Part shown: positions 42,330 through 52,308 of the stretch, piece by piece
How the letters are laid out: each line of letters starts with the position of its first letter
How positions within the stretch are numbered: position 1 is the stretch's first letter
Position numbers and translations under genes: made by a program
Notes under the pieces: generated by a model
Told to the model about the DNA's origin: nothing
Database searches by the model: none
Seen by the model: only the letters and a program-made list of their open reading frames with translations
Origin: Micromussa lordhowensis
Taxonomy: Eukaryota; Cnidaria; Anthozoa; Scleractinia; Lobophylliidae
Assembly (NCBI GenBank): GCA_964020085.1
Contig: OZ026597.1
Span: forward strand, 20,742,521 to 20,806,520
Direction of reading: 5' to 3'
DNA: 64,000 bases

Positions 42330-42874
42330 AGGTCACATTCCCCAGTTGGCTTCATTGTTGAACCGCCAAACAACTTCAACTTGACTGATGAGTTTTCCAT
42401 AGGTGGGTCTCCTTGCTGTGTAATGACTGAAAGATCATCTAAGCAGAGTACGCTGCAGGTGGCACCTGTGTCGAGTTGACATGCCAAAGTTGTACCAAAG
42501 TCTTCCAGTTCTGAGTTGAAGAATGTGATATCTGCAAACCACTGTCTTGACTTTGTTTGAACCAACGACACTGTTTCAACTCTCAGGCAGCTCTCATCTG
42601 AACTTGACTCCTGGCTGTCTTCTAACTGGTGTACTTTTTTTGAAGAAATGCACACAGACGCGAAATGGCCTTTCTTTTGGCATTTGCTGCAGGTTTGTCC
42701 GAACGCGGGACACTCCGTTCTTTTTACATGGCGTTCTTTACGACCACAATATCTGCACTCACGTTTCGATTTCTCGTCAGAATTCTTCTTCGATTTGGAC
42801 GACTTTTCTTCTTTAGACGATTTTTCTTCTTCCTTCTTACGAGGAGGCTTTTTCTTCTTTTTTTTTTCTGTCAC
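42326..42874 (-). CDS. Gypsy nucleocapsid zinc knuckle and aspartic protease
   Basis: Lys-rich start, then Cys-rich segments CRYCGRKERHVK and CSKCQKKGHFASVC (CCHC zinc knuckle). A retroviral-type aspartic protease follows with CQLDTGATCSVL, but the conserved downstream flap/ILG part is short. The frame stops at GECDL where an internal deletion joins protease directly to the end of RT. Overlaps Gag by 38 nt. Confidence 0.85.
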   Translation of the reverse strand: MTEKKKKKKPPRKKEEEKSSKEEKSSKSKKNSDEKSKRECRYCGRKERHVKRTECPAFGQTCSKCQKKGHFASVCISSKKVHQLEDSQESSSDESCLRVETVSLVQTKSRQWFADITFFNSELEDFGTTLACQLDTGATCSVLCLDDLSVITQQGDPPMENSSVKLKLFGGSTMKPTGECDL

Positions 42875-43550
42875 TAAACTTCTTGACTTCTTCTGTCTGC
42901 TTGTCTTCTGAGTCTTGAATTTTCTTCATTTGCTTAGATGCGACTTCACTCGACGTGCACATTTGAATCGCTTTCTGTAAATCTAGCTTCTTTTCTCGCA
43001 GCAACCTGACTTTATCTCCTTGATTCTTTAAGCCAATGACTAGTCTGTCTCGTATAAATTCATCCGTCAGTTCGCCGTATTCGCAAGAAGTGGCCAACTT
43101 TCTCAATCTTGTTACGTAACTTTGTACAGATTCTTCGCTTTCCTGAACACACGTGTTAAAGACGTACCTTTCGTACACTACATTTCTGGCGGGCTTGAAG
43201 TAATTCTCCAGCGCTTCCAGACATTTGTCTATCTTCTTTTTGTCATCTTCTGAAAGACTCAGGTTGAGAAATACCTGAAGACACTCCCTGCCCATAGCAG
43301 ATCTCAGGGTCGCGAGGCGGACCGACTCTTCTCGCTTGTCAAGGCCTGTTGCTATCTCGTAATCACTCCACTGTTGTTTGAAGAACTCCCAGTTTCCGAC
43401 GACATCTCCGTGACATTTCATTGCATGTGGCAGAGGGAAATTGTGCGGAATAACTTGAGGAACTGCTTGCGGAACAGCTACATGAGGAACAACTTGCGGC
43501 GGCGCTGGAACTTGCGAACTACTCGACTCCACGTGCTCGTTGTCTGTCAT
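42837..43550 (-). CDS. Gypsy Gag (capsid part)
   Basis: 237 residues starting MTDNEHVESSSSQVPAPPQV, with a proline-rich N-terminus and a capsid-like helical region (WEFFKQQWSDYEIATGL, then CVQESEESVQSYVTRLRKLA) typical of Ty3/Gypsy Gag. It ends in a Lys-rich tail where the frame changes at a run of ten A (42858-42867). The zinc knuckle is encoded in the next frame, at a +1 offset. This points to either an indel in the homopolymer or programmed frameshifting. Confidence 0.85.
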   Translation of the reverse strand: MTDNEHVESSSSQVPAPPQVVPHVAVPQAVPQVIPHNFPLPHAMKCHGDVVGNWEFFKQQWSDYEIATGLDKREESVRLATLRSAMGRECLQVFLNLSLSEDDKKKIDKCLEALENYFKPARNVVYERYVFNTCVQESEESVQSYVTRLRKLATSCEYGELTDEFIRDRLVIGLKNQGDKVRLLREKKLDLQKAIQMCTSSEVASKQMKKIQDSEDKQTEEVKKFSDRKKKEEKASS

Positions 43551-43681
43551 CTTCGTGAGCTTTCGACGTACTTATCACTGTGCAAACTAAATGTGGTCGA
43601 CAGTAGGGGACAACATCTATTCTTCGTTGACAGTGTTTGAACCCGTCAGAGCGAACGTGTTAGCCGCAGAATACATTTTTT

Positions 43682-43694
43682 ACTTCTGACACCA
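43682..43694 (-). other. Gypsy tRNA primer-binding site
   Basis: Minus strand TGGTGTCAGAAGT directly after the 5' LTR; TGG pairs with the CCA end of a tRNA. Confidence 0.8.
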
Positions 43695-43830
43695 TGTTTC
43701 AATGTGTTGACGCCATTAGTCACTTGAACAAGGAGCGGTCTTTAATGACCAAATAAGGCAATATAAGTGAAAGAGGGAAAGCGTGACAAACTACACCTCA
43801 CGATGTCACGCTAAACTACTTATCGTAACA
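43695..43830 (-). repeat. Gypsy 5' LTR (right)
   Basis: 136 bp; on the minus strand followed at once by the primer-binding site. Paired with the left LTR. Confidence 0.95.
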
Positions 43831-43835
43831 CACAC

Positions 43836-43969
43836 AAAGCAAGACCAAGTATATGGTGAATAAAGAGTGGCGATGTCCAGTATGTGATAATCATAATTAC
43901 AAATTAAATGGGAAATGGAACCATCTCAATTCAAAAAAACACAAAGAAAATGAAGCTGAAAATATATAA
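43836..43969 (+). pseudogene. AT-hook/zinc-finger protein, 3' part
   Basis: The frame continues with WRCPVCDNHNYKLNGKWNHL and SKKH, a C2H2-type zinc finger (Cys-x2-Cys ... His-x5-His), and stops at 43967-43969. Separated from its start by the 3.8-kb Gypsy element. Confidence 0.65.
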
Positions 43970-44165
43970 GCATATATTATGTAACATATATTGTAGAGAA
44001 ATACTGTATAAATCAATATAGTATAAATTAATACAGTATTTGCTGTTCATTGCTGCAAATTAGTAGCCAAAAATATTATTGTTTTTGGGTATTAACAATT
44101 TTAAACACACTATGAAAAATATTTTTATCTATACATATAGTATAGAAAAAAAGACACTTAAGAAG

Positions 44166-44696
44166 ATGGCACGTAGGAAACATTATACAAAAATGAAAGA
44201 AAATGTATCACCCAAAAGCGCGGCTTTCGAGCTATCTAACACTGCGGCCTCAGGGCTATCCAATGCGGCTTTCGAGCTAACTAATCTTAAGAGATTGCAT
44301 AAATCTCAACTAATTAATCTGTTGTTACAACAAAATGCGAAAATAAAACAGTTAGAACAACAGACTATAAATGACAACAACAAAAAACCAATCCCAAAAC
44401 CAAGAAAAAATGTAAAACAGATGGTACAGGATTATGAAGATAATATAATACCACCACCAGTGGAATTCAGTGATGATTGTAAACCAATCCCAAAACCAAG
44501 AAAAAATGTAAAACAGATGGTACAGGATTATGAAGATAATATAATACAACCACCTTCAGAATTTAGAGATGATTACAAACCAATACCAAAACCAAGAACT
44601 AAAAAACCAGTTTGCTTTTTTTTAACATCCAATATAGTTTGCTTTTTTTTCTTGAACAATTTTCTGAGTATTTTCATATACATTATATTTATATAA
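44166..44696 (+). pseudogene. DNA polymerase B N-terminal remnant
   Basis: Starts at the ATG at 44166 (MARRKHYTKMKENVSPKS). After a helical part, a 32-residue unit KPIPKPRKNVKQMVQDYEDN is repeated, encoded by a 96-bp tandem DNA repeat (44385-44480, 44481-44576, partial third). I recognise this PIPxPRKxVKQMVxDYExNI repeat as the N-terminal region of Polinton protein-primed DNA polymerase B. The exonuclease and palm domains do not follow. About 20 codons later the frame runs into an AT-rich tail ending at the terminal repeat. So roughly 3 kb of polB has been deleted. Confidence 0.7.
44385..44610 (+). repeat. 96-bp tandem repeat inside the polB remnant
   Basis: Two complete copies (44385-44480 and 44481-44576) and the first part of a third, nearly identical (words aaaccaatcccaaaaccaag, gtaaaacagatggtacagga). 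The in-frame period is 32 codons. Confidence 0.9.
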
Positions 44697-44705
44697 TTTT
44701 AATTA

Positions 44706-44830
44706 ATTTCTATGTTTGATTCAACCGACTGAATAAGTTGACTTAATTATGGATTTGGAAAAGTGCGCTGGATTTTTTGCTTGATATGGATTTGGAAAAG
44801 TGGTCTGGAACCGCCAACTATATAACTACT
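44706..44830 (-). repeat. Right terminal inverted repeat of the Polinton
   Basis: About 125 bp; reverse complement begins agtagttatatagttggcgg, matching the left repeat apart from one missing block of about 47 bp and scattered substitutions. Confidence 0.9.
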
Positions 44831-44836
44831 CGCGCG
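44831..44836. repeat. Right 6-bp target-site duplication (CGCGCG)
   Basis: Matches 27059-27064. Confidence 0.7.
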
Positions 44837-44888
44837 CACACAACTTCAATTTCAAATGACAATTCAATCTGATCGATCTTTAGCAGTT

Positions 44889-44981
44889 AGATTATTCGCT
44901 CTCGATTTCTATGAGGTGATAGTTGATTCGGCCTTCGGCCTCGTCAACTATCACCTCATAGAAATCGAGAGCGAATAATCT
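44889..44981. repeat. Perfect palindrome with 38-bp arms
   Basis: 44889-44926 is exactly inverted at 44944-44981; the 17-nt loop itself contains ggccttcggcc. Lies 52 bp outside the Polinton's right end. Confidence 0.92.
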
Positions 44982-45483
44982 ATTTGTTAAATAGAAACAC
45001 GGTTTTAAACCAATCAACGTGCGTATTTGCTTTGGGTTATTTTCTAATGGTCTTTATTAGCACGGTACACAGTAATGGCGGAAATAAGAGACTTGTGTGT
45101 ATCGCGACCCGGAAGATGTTGACAGCTCCGTGTCTAGAATGAAATGACTGACTACTCGCCCAGTCCAAGGCTCTTTATATAGCGCAGGTCCTTGTTTAAC
45201 TATTAATTTTTGCTCACACTTACACACTGTGTGCCTATTTTTTTTTTTCTTTTTGCAAGACCGAGTGCGATCTGGATCCAAGAATAACACCAAGGAGAAA
45301 GAAGATGGCGGGAAGTTTGCGGTTTCTTTCTTGAAAATGTCACCTTTGGACACATGTCACGAATCTAATAGAGCTGAAAAAAGGTAAATGAGCGAATACA
45401 AACCGCCACTGAAATACTTCTTTGAAACTTTTTAAAGGCTTTCGCTGATCAGAGAAACCGACAACTAACCGTAACCACTTGAG

Positions 45484-45633
45484 GGTACGTTCCTTTGGGG
45501 TGGTCTGGATCAGGATCAGTGTTCTAGGATCAGTCGAATCATGGTGCATCAGAGGAACCGATGAATCCACTCAGGTCACAGATTCATCGGTTTGTTTGAT
45601 GAACTATGATCCAGACCACCCCAGAGGAACGAA
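45484..45633. repeat. Fold-back repeat
   Basis: gttcctttggggtggtctgg on the left is mirrored by ccagaccaccccagaggaac on the right, with further pairing of ccgatgaatc and gattcatcgg in the centre. Confidence 0.8.
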
Positions 45634-46917
45634 CGCTGAATCTCGAATCGACTCAAAGCAGCCGACATGTCTGGGATGGCATAAAGCAACCTAACAAGGT
45701 TCCTTGGCGAGGAGTTTCGTCTCAGCGAAGGTAAGACTGAACGGAAATTGAACGAACTAATGACTAAATGACAACAACAACACCCTTTGTTTGTGCTCTT
45801 ACGATTTAAGCTTACAATTGATCATTTCTAGGTGTAATATTTGCTCGGCAACTTATGAGCAACTTTGCGGTTCTAGCAACCTCGAGCAAGTTTTGCCTTT
45901 CGGGCCAACCTTTGTGCAAAATATAGGTTCAGAGCACATATCAAGAACAAAAAAATTTCAAACGAAAAAATTTCACAGAAAACTTAAATTTATTCGAATT
46001 TCTTGAATGGTTCTGAACCTTTTGAAGTTTGAGCACCTAACCTGAGCCTTGACAACATTCTATAAGACATAAAATGAACCAGGTGTTTTTTTCGCTTAGA
46101 CTTAAGAGTGCCCTTAAATTTCGCCCATATTTGCGAGCAATTCTTTAAAGCTAAGTTTCAAGCTATTTTTCTTGGCTGATGATAGCAATTATTGTGAAGA
46201 ACGAAAAATGAAGCGCTTAATTACCGTTTGTATAAAAATATCAGGAAATTTAGCAAGCAACTCTTGAAATTTAAGTACCCCCTTTTTGGAATTTCGGCAA
46301 TTTTTTAAGCAAATGTTTGGCATTCCAGTGAGCAACGTTCCAGCATTTTACGAGCACAATCGGGACAGGCCTAGTGCCTTTTAGCTATAGGATGCAGTAA
46401 AAAAAGTGTTTATACAACAGAACACAAAAAACCTACTTCAATTATCAATTATTTGATCAATCATTTATATCACAGATGTTACTGATGAGCTGGTATTCAA
46501 CAAACAAATATGAGTCATCTTGGTAAAGGAGCTCGTTTGAGTACCATGCTGGATATTATTTCAACGCACTATGATACCCTGAACTGAATCACTGAACAGT
46601 TGCAGAACTTCTCAATGCTAAGCACAGGTATCGGTGTCAGTACTTTGTAACTTTACAATGTTTATGAAAAAGAAAACGTGTACATGTACCGTGTATCTAT
46701 CGAGTCTTAGTATAAATCTATTAGCATTCTATCAGGAATGCTGTTCTCTGATTGGCTACGGCTACCATTATCTATTCTGTGATAGATAGTGAGTAGCTCA
46801 ACAGTGTGCGGTTGTTACCAAAATGACGTCGCTTCGTTGCATTTTCGAAGTGTCTGTGAAGAGAATTTGGATAAAGTTTTGAACGACTAGTAGATTTATA
46901 CTAAAACAATTAGATTA

Positions 46918-48108
46918 TTCTTGTTTTATGGTTTTGGTGGTTCTCTTGCTCTTTGGGTCTTGTGGTTCCGTGGTTCTCTGGGTCCTGTGGTTCTCTTGTG
47001 CTTGTGTAGGTTCTCTGGTGCTCGTGTAGGTTCTCTGGTTCTTGTGTTTCTCTCGTTCTTATGGTCCTCTGGTTCCCCGGTTCTTTGGTTCTCGTGGTTC
47101 TCCGGTGCTCGTGCAAGTTCTCTGGTTCCTTTGGTTCTCGTGGTTCTCTGTTCCTTATGGTTCCTGGTTCTTGTGGTTCTCTGATTCTTATAGTTCGTGT
47201 TCTTGTGGTTCTTTGGTTCTCTTGGTTCTCGTGACTCTTGTGGTTCTCGGGTTCTCTGGTTCTTGTGGTTCTCTGCTTCTTGAGGTTCTCTCGTTCTTCT
47301 GGTTCTTTTGGTTCTTCTGATTCTCTTGTTGCTAGTGGTGTTTGGGTTATTGTGGTTCTCTAGTTGTGGTTCTGTGGTTCTTGTGGTTCTTGTGGTTCTC
47401 AGGCTCTCTGGTTCTTTGGTTCTTGCATGTGGTTCTGTTCGTTCCTGTGTTTCTCGTGGTTCTTGTGGCTCTCTGGTGCTAGTGCAGGTTCTCTGTTTTT
47501 TTGTTGTTGTTGTTGTTGTTCTCTGGTTTTCTGGTTTTCTGGTTCTCTGGTTCTTTAATTCTTGTGGTTTTCTGATTCTTGTGGTTCTCTCGTTCTTCTA
47601 GTTCTTTTGGTTCCTTGGTTCTCGTGGTTCCCTGGTTCTCGTAGGTCCGCTCTTGATTCTTTGGCTCTTGTGGTTCTCGTGGGTTTCGGGTTCTCGTAGT
47701 TCTCTGGCTCCTGTGGTTCTTTGGTTCTCATGGTTTTTGTGGTTCTCTGGTTCTCGCGGTTCTTGTGATTCTGGTTCCCGTGGTTCTCTGGCTCTTTGGT
47801 CTCGTATTTCTCTGGTTCTTGTTGTTCTTGTTTTTTTTGGGTTTCGTGGTTCTCTGGTTCTTTGGTTCTCTGGTTCTCTTTCATGGTTCCTTGTCTCTCA
47901 TTTTCTCTGGTTCTTTCTTTTCTCTTGTTCTTGTGGTTCCTCTGGTTCTTTTGTCCTCTGGTTGTCGTTCTTGTGGTTTTTTGGTTCTCATGGTTGTCTT
48001 TTTCTCAGGTTCTTGAGTCTCTGGTTCTCTGGTTCTCATAGTTGTAGTCTCGTAGTCTCTTCGTTCTCTGGTCTTGTGGTTCTCTGGTTCTTCCATTTTT
48101 CCATTTCC
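46918..48108. repeat. 1.2-kb minisatellite of GGTTCT-type units
   Basis: About 120 degenerate 9-12 bp units of the form tggttctcgtggttctct fill the stretch with almost no interruption. Both strands give long open frames (Ser/Val/Leu/Phe-rich on plus, Glu/Asn/Arg/Thr-rich on minus), which reflect the repeat rather than genes. Confidence 0.95.
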
Positions 48109-49106
48109 ATTTCCATTTTATTTTCCATTAACCACAAGAAAGATAAAAATAAATAAATAACGCAATACACTAGAAATTTAAGAGAACTTAAAGACGGCAA
48201 CTTAACAATTTTGAAGGTGGTAATGGTAAGGAAGCCTATATAGAAGCCAGGGGCTTATGAACTATAGGCTTCCTGACAATCTAAGGGTAAATTCTTCAGA
48301 AGAAGGTAATGCTCTCTGAAGACAATGCTTTTGCGAGAAAACATGTGCACAGTGACTCGACCGATTCGTGCAGTTCCTCGTGGAGACTAAAAGAACCACG
48401 AATCTTCGGACCAACCTAACCCTAAGTTCACCGCTTCAAGTTCTCAAATAAATTTGGCTCACCTGAAGATTGCGGACTATTTGGCAATTTCCGACTCTCT
48501 TCTCCTTTGATGGCAAGTTGTAGGGAAATCACTTTATAGAGCTGGAGCTGACTGCTGTGTTCATATAGGTATTGTGAGTACTTTGATGTGCAGCTACATC
48601 TAAGGTTAAGTTTTGAGATAAAAGGAAAGCTTGACCTTTAAATGTTGTGGTGCTTGGTTGAGACATATTTTATCTCGCCCTGTGTTTTTATTTACTTCAC
48701 AAGGCTGGCTGGAAATGACAAAATACACATCTCACAATTCATAAGGCCACAGCTTGAACCAGCATTACTGAAAACTGGATAATTGGATAAAACAATTCAA
48801 GAGTTTTCATTGGCTTAGTCAACATGGTATATGAGCCAATATACGGTATGTTCTACAAATATAGTAAGCGTATGCAGAATTCCTTTAGGTATTTTTATTT
48901 TTTTATTTTAGTTTTCTATATTTCGGGGCTGTTTTTGATATAAACATTTATAGTGCGCTTGTTGTATATGAGATGGTTAAAACCAACCAGGCACTATATG
49001 CCTCGTTGGCTATCGACCATCTCATATACGCGCACTCCTGAAATAATTGTGAATTAGCAACACCAGATAATAATAATAATAATTATTAGTTACTGCTAAT
49101 CTCTAA
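48109..49106. other. Non-coding stretch with a hairpin
   Basis: No gene seen. A hairpin at 48953-49035 pairs gtgcgcttgttgtatatgag with ctcatatacgcgcac. Simple TAA repeats at 49,067-49,085 precede the Penelope-like fragment. Confidence 0.5.
48953..49035. repeat. Hairpin repeat
   Basis: Arms gtgcgc...tatatgagatggtt and cgaccatctcatatacgcgcac around a loop with accaggcactatatgcctcgt. Confidence 0.75.
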
Positions 49107-50021
49107 ATGAAGATATTTGAAGAGCAAGCAATAGAGTCCGCACCTTGCAAACCTAAGATCTGGAAGCGCTATGTAGATGATACCTTCGCCATCCTGGATC
49201 GGGATAGAGTTGACGTCTTCCTACGACACCTAAACAGTCAACAACCATCAATATCAATCCGTTTCACCGAGGAGATCGAGAGTAACAGCAAGATGGCATT
49301 TCTCGACAGGTCAGTTTATAGAGAAACAGATGGCCGCCTTACCACCAGTGTCTACAGGAAGCCAACACATACTGATCAGTACCTAGCGTATGATTCATAC
49401 CACCCTCAGTTAGTAAAGCGCTGTATTGTGAAGTGTCTGCACGACCGCGCTAAACGTCTCGTGACCAAACCATCAGTAATCGCTGGAGAGGAGAAACACC
49501 TGTCATCTGTACTTGTCTCTAACAGATATCCTTCCTCTTTTGTGCAGAAGATCACAAAGACAAGAACAGCCCTAAGAAGAGAGCCATTGGTAAAGTTTAA
49601 ATCCCTTGCCGCTTTACTTTATGTCCAAGGAGTATCGGAACCTCTCCGCCGCTCCCTGGAACAACAAGGCATTCGCATTGTCTTCAAGTCTGACACGACA
49701 CTTCGGTCATACTTAGTGCGACCAAAGGACACCGTCGACCCAGCTAAACAAGCTGGCGTTGTCTACAGGATTCCCTGCGAGTGCGACAACGTCTGCATAG
49801 GGGAAACAGGGAGACCTATACAGGAGAGGATCGAAGAACACGACAGGGATATCCAAACCTCCGCCGTTTCTGAACACGCCCACCAGACCTGCGACTATCC
49901 GTCAAGTTTATTGATCGAGATCCTCATTGGTACACACATAGGGTCAAAGAAGCTACCCACCCTAATAACATCAACAGGGATAGTGGAATTGAAATTCCTG
50001 AAGCATGGATACCCACGATAA
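49107..50021 (+). mobile_element. Penelope-like element fragment: RT C-terminus plus GIY-YIG endonuclease
   Basis: 304 residues. Begins inside the RT palm with KRYVDDTFAIL (the catalytic YVDD box), followed by FTEEIESNSKMAFLDRSVYR and the Penelope-typical YRKPTHTDQYLAYDSYHP. The C-terminal domain VVYRIPCECDNVCIGETGRP and IQERIEEHDRDI is a GIY-YIG-type nuclease, the hallmark of Penelope-like elements, used for target cleavage. The N-terminal two thirds of the RT is missing, so this is a 5'-truncated copy. The remaining frame is intact, suggesting a fairly recent insertion. Confidence 0.9.
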
Positions 50022-51399
50022 AAAGAAAACATAACAACAGGGAAACGATACAGCAGCGGACCGCTGAGGGAACAGCTACTCGCCGGAACAGTTGAACAAT
50101 GGGAGGATCGAAATACACCAATCACAGCCGATTTTCGTGATATAAATTGCGCCATTGTTTATCGGTGAAATGAACATTTGCGTTTGAATAAAAAAATCGT
50201 TCCTCGTCGATTTTTCATCAGATATTTAACTTCATTCCATTTATCTTCAGCAGTGAGTAAAAAAATACACATCTGTCTTATATTTTTGAGGAAACAAGGG
50301 TATCATGTTGCATACCTTGGCGAGGAAAACAAAAGTATCAAGTTACAAACGTTGGCTTGAAAAGTAAAATTGTCACATTTGCTACTTTTACATGAAACAA
50401 ACACACTGTGAAGTTTTTGTCCGCTCATATTCTGTAAAGGGGAAAAGTCCTAGCGTGACTGCCAAGGGAGAGAACGGCACGGGTAAGGACCTGTGTGAAT
50501 ACTGTATCAGAGCCGTAAATTGCACTCTGCGTTGTCTGAGATTGTTTCACTATTTGACATTTTTTTTGACAACTTCTAATGGCTTCCATTACAAATGGTC
50601 AATCAAATTACGACAACTTGCCTCTTGCAGGTTGAAACTTTTGAAATTCCCACGACAGTGAATGGTTAATTGGATGATTTAACATCTCCACCCTTGACAG
50701 TCCCCATGTTGTGATTGGCAGGTTCAAGTAGACGCTATGCAAAAAGTTGTCAAAAAGATGCCAAAATTTAATCAAAAACTTTCTCAAGTGGTTAATATAC
50801 AGTGTATATATAACTGTATGGTAAAATAAATTCCTACAACATAGCCTAGCCAGTGAAAGCTCAATCCGGCGCGTTATAATCTAGTAGCTATGCCTACAGT
50901 CGCAAGACCAAACTTAGGCTCTACAGAAGTAATGAAATATCGGTACCTCTGTATATATGAATCAGAATGCGGAGGATGACTGATAAAGATAAACGCAAAC
51001 TCGCTACCTTCCACACTACCTGTCTTAGGAGAATCATGCGTGTGTTCTGGCTTAATAAAAAATAAGAAAACTGAGCCTTGCCGACATTCCAACTAATAAC
51101 AGCAATTGTTGTTCTATTGTAGACAATAGAATTATTTTAAATAATTAGTGAAATGATGAATAATCTAATTTTTACAATTTTATCTTGTATATAAGCTAAC
51201 ATAGGATCTCTTGAACTCATTAAGTTTTTATCATTTTCCTGTAAATATTCAAATTTTATAAGTACCGTTTGTCAATTACTGTTGCTATTCTACTAGTGAG
51301 TTCGCCAGTTTCGAATGGTTTTTGGAAGTGCTGTTTTTTTTTGTGTTTATTTGGGCGCCATATTACCTTCGAAGCTTCTTCTTTAAGTGTCACCCATGC
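50022..51399. other. Non-coding stretch, nothing recognised
   Basis: The first part (to about 50,170) is probably the 3' end of the Penelope-like element. No further structure is supported; the open frames near 50,180-50,660 lack any family signal. Confidence 0.4.
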
Positions 51400-51513
51400 A
51401 ACTTAATTGACTGTTGTTAAGCCGGGTCACCCATCTTTTGGGTCCCGGCCCGTTTTGGGCTTAACTCTTTGGGGTCACCCATGACTTTTTTTCGTTTTTA
51501 ACTGCTTCGTACA

Positions 51514-51924
51514 ATGCCTGTCAATCAACCGATGACGGTGGTTATTCATGCCCATAGTTTGGTGGCAGCAAAGTCGTCGAATTTCTTGGTCCAGATGCTG
51601 TCGAAGAAGTTGGATTTTTCCAAAGTTTGGTCCATCCAGTTTATACCTGGTAGTCGTATCCGAGTCACGTTTTCGAGTCTGGAATACCGTAACATCATTC
51701 TTAACCGTACGACTCTGCAAATTGATGATTTGCATCATCTTAACATCACTGCGTCCGATACACCGGTTACAAACGTTCATGTTCATTATTTGCTGTTGAG
51801 GCTGGAGATGTGGGCATTCGTCTTGCCCTTTTGCCCTTTGGTACAGTTCATGAAATTATGCATCAGCATTTTTCTGGTTTTAAGGAAATATCAACTGGTG
51901 CTCGCATCGTGCACATGTCGTTAG
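51514..51924 (+). pseudogene. LINE ORF1-like frame
   Basis: The first ~95 residues (MPVNQPMTVVIHAHSLVAAK through VTNVHVHYL) look like the nucleic-acid-binding ORF1 of L1/Tx1-type LINEs. A frame change near 51,800 continues the coding-like sequence in the next frame to about 52,060 (VEAGDVGIRLALLPFGTV). Confidence 0.5.
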
Positions 51925-52308
51925 ACCATCATATTCCGTTTCAGTGCAATATCCATGGCTACCCATGCCGTGTTTGGTATGCGGGTCAGCCACTGAGGTG
52001 CACTATCTTTAAAGTCACTTTGCAAGGGATTGCAATAATTCGTGGGGTACAACTCCCCAAACTCATAATTTTCTGAATCCCCAGAACTTCCCGCCCCATC
52101 GCTCGGATGGAAAAAAGTTGCGGGTGCTGTCTCTTCTGACAGCGAGCCCGAGTTAAAAAAGCCAAAGGCTGTTTCTGGTGGCATCCGCTCTCATTCTCGT
52201 TTCCCCCTTCCTTCTGCTGGTGTCCACAAGTGTCTGCCTGTTGTTGCTGATTCTAGGCCGAGTCGCCCCCGTTGACTTTTCATATTTTGTGTCTAGTTCC
52301 TTTTTATC

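Larger units (their letters stand above)
40051..43830 (-). mobile_element. Gypsy/Ty3 LTR retrotransposon nested in the Polinton, RT-deleted
   Basis: Two 136-bp LTRs (40051-40186 and 43695-43830) begin TG and end CA, differ at two positions by my count, and are flanked by CACAC (40046-40050 and 43831-43835). On the minus strand, the sequence next to the 5' LTR is a tRNA primer-binding site (43682-43694), and a polypurine tract abuts the 3' LTR (40187-40203). Gag, zinc knuckle-protease and RNase H-integrase are present, but the RT core is missing. The near-identical LTRs indicate recent insertion compared with the Polinton itself. LTRs this short are unusual. Confidence 0.95.
27065..44830. mobile_element. 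Polinton/Maverick (adintovirus-like) endogenous dsDNA element, polB-deleted
   Basis: Terminal inverted repeats beginning 5'-AGTAGTTATATAG lie at both ends, flanked by CGCGCG. Inside is the standard Polinton set: chromodomain integrase, adenain-like protease, A32/FtsK-type packaging ATPase, single and double jelly-roll capsid proteins, core proteins, a PLA2-domain protein and a fibre-like protein. The total is 17,766 bp; removing the nested Gypsy element and one of its target copies leaves about 14.0 kb. Gene order is two plus-strand genes, a minus-strand block (32,999 to 28,610), then a plus-strand block from 33,139 to the right end. The copy is defective: DNA polymerase B is reduced to an N-terminal remnant, and several genes carry frameshifts or a stop. 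Polintons behave both as transposons and as integrated relatives of adintoviruses. Confidence 0.95.
44837..46917. other. Right flank of the Polinton, repeats only
   Basis: No gene recognised. Holds palindromes at 44889-44981 and 45484-45633. A host-type repeat near 46,690-46,880 (words tatcgagtct, ctgattggct) resembles one at 26,815-26,960 left of the Polinton. Confidence 0.5.

Noticed and set aside
42837..42874. Programmed -1 frameshift between Gypsy gag and protease frames
   Set aside because: The offset is +1 (or -2), not -1, and lies in an A10 run; a homopolymer indel is the simpler reading.
46921..48156. Long open frames on both strands within the GGTTCT repeat
   Set aside because: They follow the repeat period, lack any domain and exist on both strands; explained by the minisatellite.
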